64,000 bases of DNA from Kuschelorhynchus macadamiae. Its lineage: Eukaryota; Arthropoda; Insecta; Coleoptera; Curculionidae. Positions 45,090 through 55,445 of the stretch are shown here, one piece after another. Position 1 is the first letter of the stretch; every line of letters begins with the position of its first letter. The position numbers and the translations under genes were made by a program. The notes below the pieces were generated by a model. It ran no database searches. It was not told the DNA's origin and was given only the letters and a program-made list of their open reading frames with translations. The stretch spans positions 725,501 to 789,500 of the forward strand of contig JAUTXW010005187.1 in NCBI GenBank assembly GCA_030620095.1. Direction: 5' to 3'.

Positions 45090-45425
45090 AATGTGAGGGC
45101 AAGTGAAAGGATTTTTAGGAAGACAAAACACAACATTTAAAATAAAAGATATTAAGCTACTGTTTGGTCAAGCCACAAGGAAGTGACATCAGAGAACTGG
45201 GGAAAAGCAGTCCAGCATTTTATTAAATTGGAGCAGAAAATGTGGGATCTTGAAAACCTGATCTATCAAACAGTCCTCCCTTTAATTATAGTATCAAAAG
45301 GTGGTGATAGTTCCTGGAAAACCAAAGCTATATTCTACCTCGCTGTGGTCCTGAAAAGGCATATTGGAGATGTGAAAAAAAATGTATGTAAAAGAAGATT
45401 TCTTATCGATGTAGCCGTTACTTGA
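45090..45425 (+). pseudogene. IS630/Tc1-type transposase, C-terminal remnant
   Basis: The reading contains NTTFKIKDIKLLFGQATRK and, after a frameshift, VTSENWGKAVQHFIKLEQKM then WDLENLIYQTVLPLIIV. It aligns by eye with the tail of the transposase at 18502-19751 (there LEYWKKSVEHTQN) and belongs to the same broad family. Only ~75 codons are left. The remaining part of the 80-codon ORF that ends at 45425 has no known motif. Confidence 0.55.
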
Positions 45426-45439
45426 TGGAAATTCATTAT

Positions 45440-45785
<346 letters not shown>

Positions 45786-45789
45786 TCAT

Positions 45790-46547
45790 TTTTTCTGTGT
45801 GCAATAAAGACAGAATGGTATACTAAAAAATCTTGGTCTGCTAGATACACTAATTACCTTTCACAACATCCCCTTTCTCAAAAAAAATCGGTAATAATAG
45901 AACTTGCAGATAGGGCCATTCAACTATCAGACGTAGAATTTAGACAACAATCCATTAGAGCAAAGCTAAAGAAGCCCTTATAAAAAATAGCTATCTAAAA
46001 CAGCTTATACATTCTATTTTTAAAAAAAGACTACACAAATTCTACAACAAAACCGACGCTTGATCACAAAGTAAAAACCAAAAACAAAATTATATAACAC
46101 TTCCCTATATTAAAGGACTGTCAGATCCAGAAAATCCAACATGTAATGGCCAAACACAACATACATATTGCCCACAAAGGATATAATTTATTAAACCGTC
46201 ATTATACCAAATTAAAAGCAAAAACCGAAAAATTTAAAAAAACACTTGTTATATATGAAATACCTTGCAACGATTGTAATGGCATTTATATTGGTCAAAC
46301 TAGCCAATACCTGCAATCTAGATTAAAATCACACAAATACGACAAACGCAACCAAACGGCCCTTACCAAACACGAACAAAATGAAAAACACACTTTTAAT
46401 TTCAACAACACCAGAATTTTAAAAACGGAGATCAATACCAAAATAAGAGAAATTTTTGAAACAATTGAAATTAAAAGAAACAGTCGAGCTATTAACGATA
46501 AAAGAGATATTAAATCCCTTAACAAAATCTACTTTAATCTAATTTAA
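45790..46547 (+). pseudogene. Penelope-like element: RT end and GIY-YIG endonuclease
   Basis: The reading begins TEWYTKKSWSARYTNYLSQH and ELADRAIQLSDVEFR, the thumb side of Penelope-type reverse transcriptase. After stops and a frameshift the 46146-46547 frame gives MAKHNIHIAHKGYNLLNR, then VIYEIPCNDCNGIYIGQT (residues ~35-52) and LQSRLKSHK. CxxC followed by YIG and Arg is the GIY-YIG nuclease core with the zinc-binding cysteines found only in Penelope-like elements. The final exon runs to NLI stop at 46547. The GIY-YIG ORF itself looks intact; the RT is truncated by the (TA)n tract. Confidence 0.85.
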
Positions 46548-46900
46548 CATACAAAAAAAAATATTGGCTTATAAAAAAATCAAAAAAATGTAAATATAAA
46601 TTTTACCTCCATTTCAAAAATAATTAAAAGAAATGTTTATAACGAAACTTTTATTCTAATTAAGGAATAGTACGTACCATATGTATTAATGTCGTATTGT
46701 TCTATGTTTTTATTTGGATATATGTGGTATGTACCTACTTACGTTGTAGGGTGAGTTGATTTTATATAAAAGATTGTTGCATGTCCCAAAATTTTATTTC
46801 TTTTTTTTTTTCATTTATATTGTAGTTTTGAAAAAGGCAAGGATTACCTGCCAAAACGTCAATTTTTAAAGTATTTTTATTAAATATGACTACACACTAG
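46548..46900 (+). mobile_element. Penelope-like element 3' end with hammerhead-like hairpin
   Basis: At about 46832-46866 the sequence reads TTTTGAAAAAGGCAAGG, then ATTACCTGCCAAAACGTC. The hairpin GGCAAGG/CCTGCC followed by AAAACGTC matches the position of stem II and the GAAACGUC part of a hammerhead, but the CTGATGA core is lost (TTGAAAA). This suggests the terminal repeat of the element with a decayed ribozyme. Confidence 0.5.
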
Positions 46901-46977
46901 GTCTTATAATGTTTTCATTCCGAACCAATACCCAAGAATTAACCCAAAAATATATACAGAAAGGTTCAAGAACGGCT

Positions 46978-46982
<5 letters not shown>

Positions 46983-47067
<85 letters not shown>
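46983..47067. repeat. (TA)n tract
   Basis: About 42 repeats, followed by a dispersed repeat copy. Confidence 0.95.
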
Positions 47068-47069
<2 letters not shown>

Positions 47070-47250
47070 ATATGTATGTAATCGTGAAAAAATCAGCCTC
47101 TCAGATGCCAAAAAGTATGTTTATCAATTCCGTCAGTCCATCTGTTGATTTGTCAGTCTGTCTGTCAGTTTACGGCATAGCTTAAAAACTACTTACCCGA
47201 TTGATTTCAAATTTTGGTTAAAAATAAAGGAGGGGGAGGACGGGGAGGGC
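47070..47250 (+). repeat. Dispersed repeat copy (GGCATAGCTTAAAAACTACT type)
   Basis: Contains GTGAAAAAATCA, multiple GTCTGT, GGCATAGCTTAAAAACTACT and CCGATTGATTTCAAATTTTG. It is close to the copies at 16925 and 60510. As at 16925, a (TA)n tract adjoins it, here on the left. Confidence 0.6.
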
Positions 47251-47896
47251 TAACTATTAAAAATTTTATAAATGATCCTTCTAAGAAATAATGAACAATA
47301 AAATTAAAAAGCTTAACTTTATATGCCTGTAAACTTCATCTGAAGCATATGTCAGAAATCTTAAAACTTCATCTATTTTTGATGTCTGATATTTAATAAT
47401 ATTATTTTTAAACTGCTCGTCATAAAAAACGTAACACCTAGTTTTTTGGGCAATATTTGAAAGGCCATATTTCGAAAAGTACTTAATTGATTTTGAAAAA
47501 CTTTGCAAAATCTGAAAAATTGATTCGTTGGCTCACATGACTAATTTTGGGAATACGCTATTTGTGATATAGCATATAATACAGGGTGTTAAATAAAGAG
47601 ATGTTTTTTTTCCTAAATTTCATGTCATCCCCATTTATAGGAGAGGTGAGTTAGAGAGTCGCAATAATTTTTCATATTAACAGTAGGTCAATACCTCGAG
47701 ACGTTTTCGAGATTTTGTGGATATCTTAGCCTACTACGATTATATGGCAATTTTTATAAAATTGTTGTTATTCTACAGTTGATTCTTAAAAAATTACAAA
47801 AATCTTTTGTAACTTAATTTAATTTAAATGATAATTTAATAAATGATTTAAACAAAATAACGAAATCATATTGTCACGTTAAAGCAACAAAGAGAA

Positions 47897-48993
47897 TTAA
47901 TATTTTGTTGGCCCACCGCCTACACGTAGAACGTCTGCTACCCTATTTGGCATGCTGTTTACCAAGTCTGCAATAAAATCTTGAGGAATAGCCTCCCATT
48001 CTAACCGCACTGCATTTGCCAAATCATTCAAATTGTTTATTACATACTCACCTGCATTTATCTTCAGTTTCATTCTACTCCATACATGCTCTATAATATT
48101 CATATCAGGAGATCTAGCAGGCCATTCCATTCGTTCAATGTTGTTCTCCCTCAAAAATTCTTGAACGACTCTTGCTCTGTGCGGACGAGCATTATCGTCT
48201 ATCAGTATAAAGTCATTCCCGAAATTTTGAGCGAAAAATCTCATTTAAGCACCTTTCTCTATATCTCTCAGCATTCATACTTTCTCCTATCAACACTACT
48301 AAATCAGTCTTACCATTCTGCATCACACCGCCCCATACAGTAATCCCACCACCTCCAAATGCTACTCTAGCTTCCATATTTTCTTCTACATACCGACTAT
48401 TCCTTTCTCTCCATACCAAAATGCGTCCATCACTTTCATGCATATTAAACCTACATTCATTAGTAAACATGCACCTATTCCATTCGGCTATTCCCCAATT
48501 CGCATGTTCACGTGCCCATCTCCTTCTGGCAGCCCGGTGAACAGCAAGCAAAAGAGGGCAGGCAGCCCTTCGTCTAGCATGTAGGCCATATTCGTGCAAT
48601 CTTCTACGAACTGTTGCTGATGAAACTTCCACGCCGGTGGCTTCTCGAAGTCACCTGTTGATCTTGGTTGCATTGAGGGTAGGACAACGGCGCACAGACA
48701 TCCTTATAAGGTGGTTCTGACGTAGGTTCGTTACCCTGCCGCGACCACTGCGTCCAATGTTGGGGTAAGCAGAGGTCCCGTGTATTGTGTGACATTCAAT
48801 TGCCCTGTATATGGATGTTGGTGTTGAACCCATGATGTCAGCAATGCCCCGAAAAGACATCCCACGCTGATGCAGTCTAAAACATACAATAAATATGAAT
48901 GTTTTAGGAATTTTTACATTTTTTTGAAAAAAAGTGAATAAAATACACTTACCTTATAATGTTTTTCAATTCACGATCCCCAAAACGAACCAT
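47897..48993 (-). pseudogene. Tc1 transposase, full-length copy
   Basis: The minus-strand ATG at 48993 starts MVRFGDRELKNIIR. A 76-base intron (48877-48952, GTAAGT...TTTTAG) leads to LHQRGMSFRGIADIMGSTPT, the helix-turn-helix. Then come TSAYPNIGRSGRGRVTNL, RRLHEYGLHARRRAACPLL, the first box FTNECRFNMHESDG, where Asn replaces the catalytic Asp, ITVWGGVMQNGKTDLV, the second box LIDDNARPHRARVVQEFL and the third, ARSPDMNIIEHVWSRMKLK, ending GGGPTKY stop at 47897. A TGA at about 48653 and a small frameshift near 48240 break it. The family is DD34E-like Tc1. Confidence 0.9.
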
Positions 48994-50141
48994 TGTTGGA
49001 TAAATTTTGTTATAGAGATTTGAATAACTTTTTATGTTTGGTGAACGTGTAGCGTTTATTTGACAGTACAAAACAAACCAAAAATGCGTATCCATAGCCT
49101 ACTACGATTATATGGCAATTTCTATGAAATTATCGTTACTCTGCAGTTTAGTGTTAAAAATTTACAAACTACAAAATCTATTGATACGTTGACTTTACAG
49201 AGTTTTATCTCTCAGCATTCATACTTTCTCCTATCAACACTACTAAATCAGTCTTACCATTCTGCATCACACCGCCCCATACAGTAATCCCACCACCTCC
49301 AAATGCTACTCTAGCTTCCATATTTTCTTCTACATACCGACTATTCCTTTCTCTCCATACCAAAATGCGTCCATCACTTTCATGCATATTAAACCTACAT
49401 TCATTAGTAAACATGCACCTATTCCATTCGGCTATTCCCCAATTCGCATGTTCACGCATCTCCTTCTGGCAGTCCGGTGAACAGCAAGCAAAAGAGGGCA
49501 GGCAGCCCTTCGTCTAGCATGTAGGCCATATTCGTGCAATCTTCTACGAACTGTTGCTGATGAAACTTCCACGCCGGTGGCTTCTCGAAGTCCCCTGTTG
49601 ATCTTGGTTACATTGAGGGTAGCACAACGGCGCACAGACATCCTTATAAGGCGGTTCTGACGTAGGTTCGTTACCCTGCCGCGACCACTGCGTCCAATGT
49701 TGGGGTAAGCAGAGGTCCCGTGTATTGTGTGACGTTCAATTGCCCTGTATATGGATGTTGGTGTTGAACCCATGATGTCAGCAATGCCCCGAAAAGACAT
49801 CCCACGCTGATGCAGTCTAAAACATACAATAAATATGAATGTTTTAGGAATTTTTTTTTTGAAAAAAAGTGAATAAAATACACTTACCTTATAATGTTTT
49901 TCGATTCACGATCCCCAAAACGAACCATTGTTGGATAAATTTTGTTATAAAGATTTGAATAACTTTTTATGTTTGGTGAACGTGTAGCGTTTATTTGACA
50001 GTACAAAACAAACCAAAAATGCGTATCCATAGCCTACTACGATTATATGGCAATTTCTATGAAATTATCGTTACTCTGCAGTTTAGTGTTAAAAATTTAC
50101 AAACTACAAAATCTATTGATACGTTGACTTTACAGAGTTTT
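48263..50141. repeat. 944-bp direct tandem duplication
   Basis: Unit 1 is 48263-49206, unit 2 is 49207-50141. Both start ATCTCTCAGCATTCATAC and end CTTTACAGAGTTTT. Differences are few (two small deletions and about ten substitutions), so it is recent. Confidence 0.9.
49207..49928 (-). pseudogene. Tc1 transposase, duplicated N-terminal two thirds
   Basis: Second copy of the same gene from ATG at 49928 (MVRFGDRESKNIIR), with the same intron position, through FTNECRF to the duplication border. It lacks the second and third catalytic boxes. The codon that is TGA in the other copy is GGA (Gly) here, so that stop arose after the duplication. A 7-base deletion near 49457 shifts its frame. Confidence 0.85.
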
Positions 50142-50619
50142 AAGACAGATCATGTGCTATACGTTTACGTATACAAGGTGATTCGTTAAAGTAGAGAACT
50201 TGAATTACAGCACGCGCAAAAGATTTTTTGTAAATTTTTAAGAATAAACTGTAGAATAACAACAATTTTATAAAAATTGCCATATAATCGTAGTAGGCTA
50301 GATATCCACAAAATCTCGAAAACGTCCCGAGGTATTGACCTACTGTTAATATGAAAAATTATTGCGACTCTCTAACTCAACTCTCCTATAAATGAAGATG
50401 ACATGAAATTTAGGAAAAAAAAACATCTCTTTATTTAACACCCTGTATTATATGCTATATCACAAATAGCGTATTCCCAAAATTAGTCATGTGAGCCAAC
50501 GAATCAACTTTTCAGATTTTGCAAAGTTTTTCAAAATCAATTAAGTACTTTTCGAAATATGGCCTTTCAAATATTGCCCAAAAAACTAGGTGTTACGTTT
50601 TTTATGACGAGCAGTTTAT

Positions 50620-51290
50620 ATCGTTCTCTCAATTTCTTAGAAAGAAGATTTTTGTACAATTTTATCTTTTAAGCGAGATTTTTGGAAACTCATCTTCGCT
50701 AGAACTCATTTTTAAAACTTAATATAATACACAACTTGATATATTGTAATAAATTATGTTTGTTTGTGAAAAATGTCATAGCAACAAAGCGTAGTCAAGA
50801 CATTATCATTCCATAACTTTCTGCAGCTATTATTACTATTCATTCGAAATTTAATTTTGACTGCGTCTCTTTATCGGAACCATCCAAAAAACGATGTATA
50901 TGTATGGTTACGTTTCCTATACCTACTTATTATATTAACCAGCCAAAGTACCTCAAAACAATCAATAAAAAATATGAAAAAGTGCACACAGTTTTTTGGT
51001 TGGAAATTCAAATTCCTTTTAGATAAGTATGTTTAGATCAGTCCTGCAGTATTAGAAATCAAAGGTATGATAGAAAAGAGAAACAAAAATACAAAATGTT
51101 TTGTGTAACTTAATATAACTATTTCTAAGTACAATTCTATTCAGAAAAAAGTGGTACGCCTAATTTATGCTTGTGTAAGTAGGATTTTCGGTGCCACCAG
51201 AAAAATTTCAAAATTACTTTAGTTGTTAACTTGACAAAGTCACAATAATCTTTTTCGAGATTTTGTTTACATGTGTGAATAAATATAATA
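50620..51290. other. No recognisable gene
   Basis: AT-rich spacer with no ORF or repeat that I could recognise. Confidence 0.5.
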
Positions 51291-51298
51291 ATACCTGG

Positions 51299-51590
51299 TC
51301 AACTATCCGTAGTTGAAAAAGCGCAGATAATTACAAGAATATAAGAAGGTTAGTCTATTCGTGCCCTAGCAGAGAGACACGAGAAAAGTAAATCGATCAT
51401 TTTAAAAATCAAAAAACGATGGGAGTTTGAGGGAACATTAGAAAGGAAAGTAGGTTCAGCATGTATACCAGCCAGACAACAGCAGATTTCAAGAAAAATA
51501 TACGAACGGCTTAGCTTTCAAAACTGGACGATTCTCCGTTAATGTGTGGAATTGGATGAGTTTACATGTATTAGGCGTATGTTATAAGGT
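51299..51590 (+). pseudogene. Tc1-like transposase, 5' part of a split remnant
   Basis: The reading gives LSVVEKAQIITRI, then SIRALAERHEKSKSIILKIK and KRWEFEGTLERKVGS, the helix-turn-helix region, and after an internal deletion TGRFSVNVWNWMSLHVLG followed by VCYK. At TA (51590-51591) the pogo element begins. The text resumes after the pogo element at 54206 with SMFNAEYYEHIFDQLFP, the expected continuation. Confidence 0.7.
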
Positions 51591-51591
51591 A

Positions 51592-54203
51592 GTGGGGGTA
51601 TATATGGCCCGCCGGATTATATGGCCCAGTGGCAAAAAAAATTACAAGCGAACAATTTTTTTAAAATCTGGCAACGCCGATCCCTTCCTAAACGGATCGG
51701 AATGCCGAAGAAACCTAGATCAAGGTTAAAATTTCGCATCGGCATTGTGTACTCTGCAGTCAAGTGTTGCTGTGTGCATTTCGTCGCTCTGTTATAAATT
51801 AATTGAAGGTTAAAAGACAAATATTTTGAGAATTAAAACGACTTAGTGATAGTGGATATAGCACAAACTGTAAGTACTGATGTTAATATATTCTCATAAA
51901 AATATTGCATGTTTTTCACATATTTTTTTTTTGTTACCTGCCGATAAGTAAATTGAGTGCATTTGGTTAATATGGCCCGCTATGGCCCGCATGGGCCATA
52001 TTATCCGTTGCTGGGCCATATTACCAGGAAAGACTTTTTGAAAGTTTTAGTAAGGTCATTTTTTTTTACAGATACGGTCAACATGGTGAAAATAAAGGAT
52101 AAAAATAGAAACATTAGAAAACAGTGGACACAAGAAAATTTGGAGAGTGCGCTGCGAGCAGTTATTAATAACAATCAGTCACAAAGAGAAGTATCAACAA
52201 GATTTGGAATTCCACGACGAACTCTCAGAAGATACATAGGAGAAGGTGGTGCTTCAGTAAAACGCTTAGGAAGGCCAAGCATTTTGTCCTCAGAACAAGA
52301 AAGAGACTTCGTACAAATAATTATTAGATACAGCGAAATAGGTTTACCTCTAACTTCCAATTTAGTTCGTCACCAAGCTTATAGATACTGCAGTCGTTTT
52401 AACATTTCTAATAACTTTAGCAAAAATAATTAAATGGCGGGCAAAGATTGGTTGCTTCTTTTTATGAGGAGACATCCCGAAATTTCCAGGAGAAAGGCTC
52501 AATCAATGAATCCGGCCAGAGCTCAAAAGATGAACAAGCCCATCGTTGCAGACTACTTTCAAAAACTTGGCCAAGTTTTGGATGAACTAAATTTGAAAAA
52601 CAAACCGCACAGCATTTATAATATGGATGAGAAAGGGTGTCGCCTCACAATCCATCACCAACAAACTGTGCTTGCACTTAAAGGAAGTAAACGGGTTCAC
52701 CTCATAGCACCAGAACATGCTGAAAATGTCACAGTGGTTGGATGTGCAAACGCAATTGGAAACACAATACCTCCAATGGTCATATTTAAGGGCAAGCGTC
52801 TGAAACCGGAATATTGTGACAATGTGCTTCCTGGTACCTTGGTAAAAATGGCTCCAAAGGGCAGTATGGTAACTGACCTTTTTATTGAATTTCTACATCA
52901 TTTCGCAAAACATAAAGTAGCCGGCCCTGTTTTGTTAATATTTGATGGTGCCTCAAGCCACTTAGATTTAAGTATTGTAGAAGCTGCTGATGATTTAAAT
53001 ATTACCTTATTCTGCCTTCCCTCTAACACAACCCACGAATTACAGCCCCTAGACAAATCAGTTTATAAATCATTCGAATCTCATTGGGATACAGAGTTGC
53101 TGAGATATTGGGATGTACCCTGATAGATCGTTAACGAAAGCACGTTTTAATATTATTTTATCTCAAGTTTATCCCAAATGCATGACTCCCGAAAATATCG
53201 TAAATGAGTTTAGAGCTACTGGTATTTACCCTTTTAACCCATCGGCGATACCAGATTGTGCTTTTGCTCCGGCACAACTATCAGAGCGACCTCAAAATGT
53301 CCCTGTAACCTTAAACGAACTTCAAAATTCCGAATACACTTCGGAGGATGAAATTCCACTGGCCAGCCTAATGCGAAGAAGGAAGAAAGAAGAAAATACT
53401 CTCTCAAACATCCTTGAGACTAATAAGCGACAACCAAACAACCCTGAGCCTCAGAAAAGTCCATCAAAACCATTAAATCTAGATGATTCGTTTAAGGAAC
53501 TTTTACCTACACCTGACGGTACCAAACGAGTCACTAAAAGAGTTAACCGCCGTAAGGCTCTTAACTATAAAGCTCAAAAGGTAACCCTACAACTTTTTAA
53601 TGAAACCAATTGCCAGCCTTCCACATCACGACAATCAAAACCATTGCCTTCAAAGCCAGTAGAGTCCTGGTATTGTTCGATTTGTGATACCGACCAACAG
53701 ATGGACATGCGGTTGTGCTCAACGTGTCTGACATACTACCATGAAGAGTGTGTCGGACTAACAGCAGATGATGAGGATGATTTTGAGTGCCCAAACTGTT
53801 CCTAAAGACTTGTTTTTGTTTATTGTTTTTTTTTTGGCAATTTAGTAATTAGTCTAATATGGCCACACTTTGTTTTTCTTATATTTTCCTTTAGTTTTAA
53901 ATATCTACCAACTAAGTAAGGGTTGTTATTTTATTTTAGTTTGTTTTGAATGATATATTCACTTAGTTTTAAGATGATTTAGTATGGGCCATATTAACCA
54001 CCAGAGTCGGATAATATGGCCAGATGAAAGGATTTTTATGTTTGACAAAAAAAAATAGTTTGATTCACTAAACACTTAAACCAAATATGTAACTTGGAAG
54101 TACAAAGTACATGCTCAACATATGTAAGTTAAGTTTATATTTTGTTAAATAAAGTTTTGAAAAAAATCATGATTTTGCTTAGGTGGGCCATATATACCCC
54201 CAC
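51592..54203 (+). mobile_element. Pogo-like element, 2.6 kb
   Basis: Inverted ends start GTGGGGGTATATATGGCCC on both sides, with TA at 51590-51591 and 54204-54205. The core ATATGGCC recurs at least seven times near the ends (for example 51637, 51971, 51980, 52003, 53860, 53985, 54015). The gene inside has only one stop and one frameshift. It interrupts an older Tc1 remnant. Confidence 0.9.
52083..53805 (+). pseudogene. Pogo-like transposase with C-terminal PHD finger
   Basis: ATG at 52083 starts MVKIKDKNRNIRKQWTQENL. A Psq-type helix-turn-helix follows (SQREVSTRFGIPRRTLRRYI). TAA at 52431, probably from AAA, interrupts it in frame, and the frame resumes MAGKDWLLLFMRRHPEISRR. The DDE_1 core has NMDEKGCRL (first Asp), LLIFDGASSHLDL (second) and LQPLDKSVYKSF (third Asp). 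A frameshift near 53113 leads to YPDRSLTKARFNIILS. After a low-complexity linker, the last ~45 residues are WYCSICDTDQQMD, RLCSTCLTYYHEECVGL and FECPNCS, a Cys4-His-Cys3 PHD finger. PHD fingers read histone tails, so the protein may have targeted chromatin. Two lesions make this copy inactive. Confidence 0.85.
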
Positions 54204-54205
54204 TA

Positions 54206-54310
54206 CCTTAGTATGTTTAATGCAGAATATTATGAACATATTTTCGACCAGTTGTTTCCAAATAACTCATTTAGGTACCATCGTCACCAAAAGTAGCTGG
54301 GACAAAAATT
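54206..54310 (+). pseudogene. Tc1-like transposase, continuation after the pogo insertion
   Basis: SMFNAEYYEHIFDQLFPNN and SFRYHRH follow the TA duplicated by pogo insertion. It is the continuation of 51299-51590, and shows the same segment as NANVYCNLLENIMLPSV in the copy at 55130. Confidence 0.6.
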
Positions 54311-54534
54311 ACCCATTTTACTCTTCTGAATTATTATTCCAAGTTAACCTAGAATGGCAATGCCAAAGTTAACCTAGGATTGAAATGTCAAAGTCATTTT
54401 TTTTTTATTTTGACATTGTCCTTTGCTTTTGGTTTGAAAGCAATATTTATCTTTAATTAAATAGTAAACAGACGCTAAGTCTCGGTCTCAGTCAGTTTGA
54501 CTGTTTAATTTAGAATCAGGTCTGTTTGTGAATA

Positions 54535-55445
54535 ATGGATGATTTACTACAATTTGAATATTTATCTTTGTTCGAAAGCAAATACCTAATTTGTCAACAT
54601 ATTATACATCATGCCGAAGCTAACGGAGGAACAAAAGTCAATTTCAGAAATTGCAGCAGAAGTGCTTGTAAGCAAAAACCCCGTTCTGTTAGCCAAGCAA
54701 AAAATTACAGAATATGGTGTTATCATTAAGAGACCAAATGTTTCAACACCGAAACAAGACCACCAGTAATTCCTTAGAAACAATCCTTTTCCAACAGCAG
54801 TAAAGGCTAACGAAGAAATCAATTTCCCAGGTTCCGCAAAATTACTCCAAGAAGAAGTATTCTAATAAAATATTCCTTCCAGAATTAAAGAAGCAAAGGA
54901 ATTTGCAAGGGAATATGAAAATCAAGATAATTTCTCGGAAAATGTAGTATTTTCTGACGAAAAAACTTTTCAATCACGCCATAATGGAACACTGCGCGAG
55001 TATATACCTGTTGGGATGAGATATGGTGAGAGATATAGACGGAAAATAAACCAGAGTTGTCGTTTTTCTGTAAACGTTTGGGGTTGGATAAGTATCAGGG
55101 GTCAGGGAGTGGGTGCAGTGATTGAAGAAAGGCTTAATGCAAATGTTTACTGCAATTTATTAGAAAACATTATGTTACCTTCTGTAAGCTCAGTTTTTGG
55201 AGACAACTTTGTATTTCAAAATGATAATTACCCTATACGTAGAGCTAGAGTAGTACAAAATATATTGCGATATCATAATATCGACAGTTTGCCCTGCATT
55301 TCAAAAAACCCTGATTTGAATCTAATTAAAAACGTCTGGGGGCAAATGAGCAAATAAATGTATAAGAAAGGATTTCGGCCTCGTAATCAAGATGATCTTC
55401 GACAATCAATCGTTCGAGCTTGGAACGAAATCACCCCTGAATATA
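54535..55445 (+). pseudogene. Tc1-like transposase, split by a mariner element
   Basis: After a degraded N-terminus the reading shows SENVVFSDEKTFQSRHNG (first Asp), CRFSVNVWGWISIRGQGV, DNFVFQNDNYPIRRARVV (second Asp, but the usual His-Arg text is altered) and NPDLNLIKNVWGQMSK, in which the catalytic Glu has become Lys. Then FRPRNQDDLRQSIVRAW and EITPEY, where the mariner element enters at TA. The text resumes after it (58188) as RRDLVISMPQRLRNVY. Damage includes stops and frameshifts. Confidence 0.8.

Larger units (their letters stand above)
47411..50616. mobile_element. Tc1 element with ~400-bp TIRs and internal duplication
   Basis: Inverted ends begin AACTGCTCGTCATAAAAAAC; TA flanks both (47409-47410, 50617-50618). 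The arms run about 47411-47810 and 50217-50616 and are over 90% identical by eye. Between them is one transposase gene plus a second, partial copy of it created by a tandem duplication. Confidence 0.9.
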
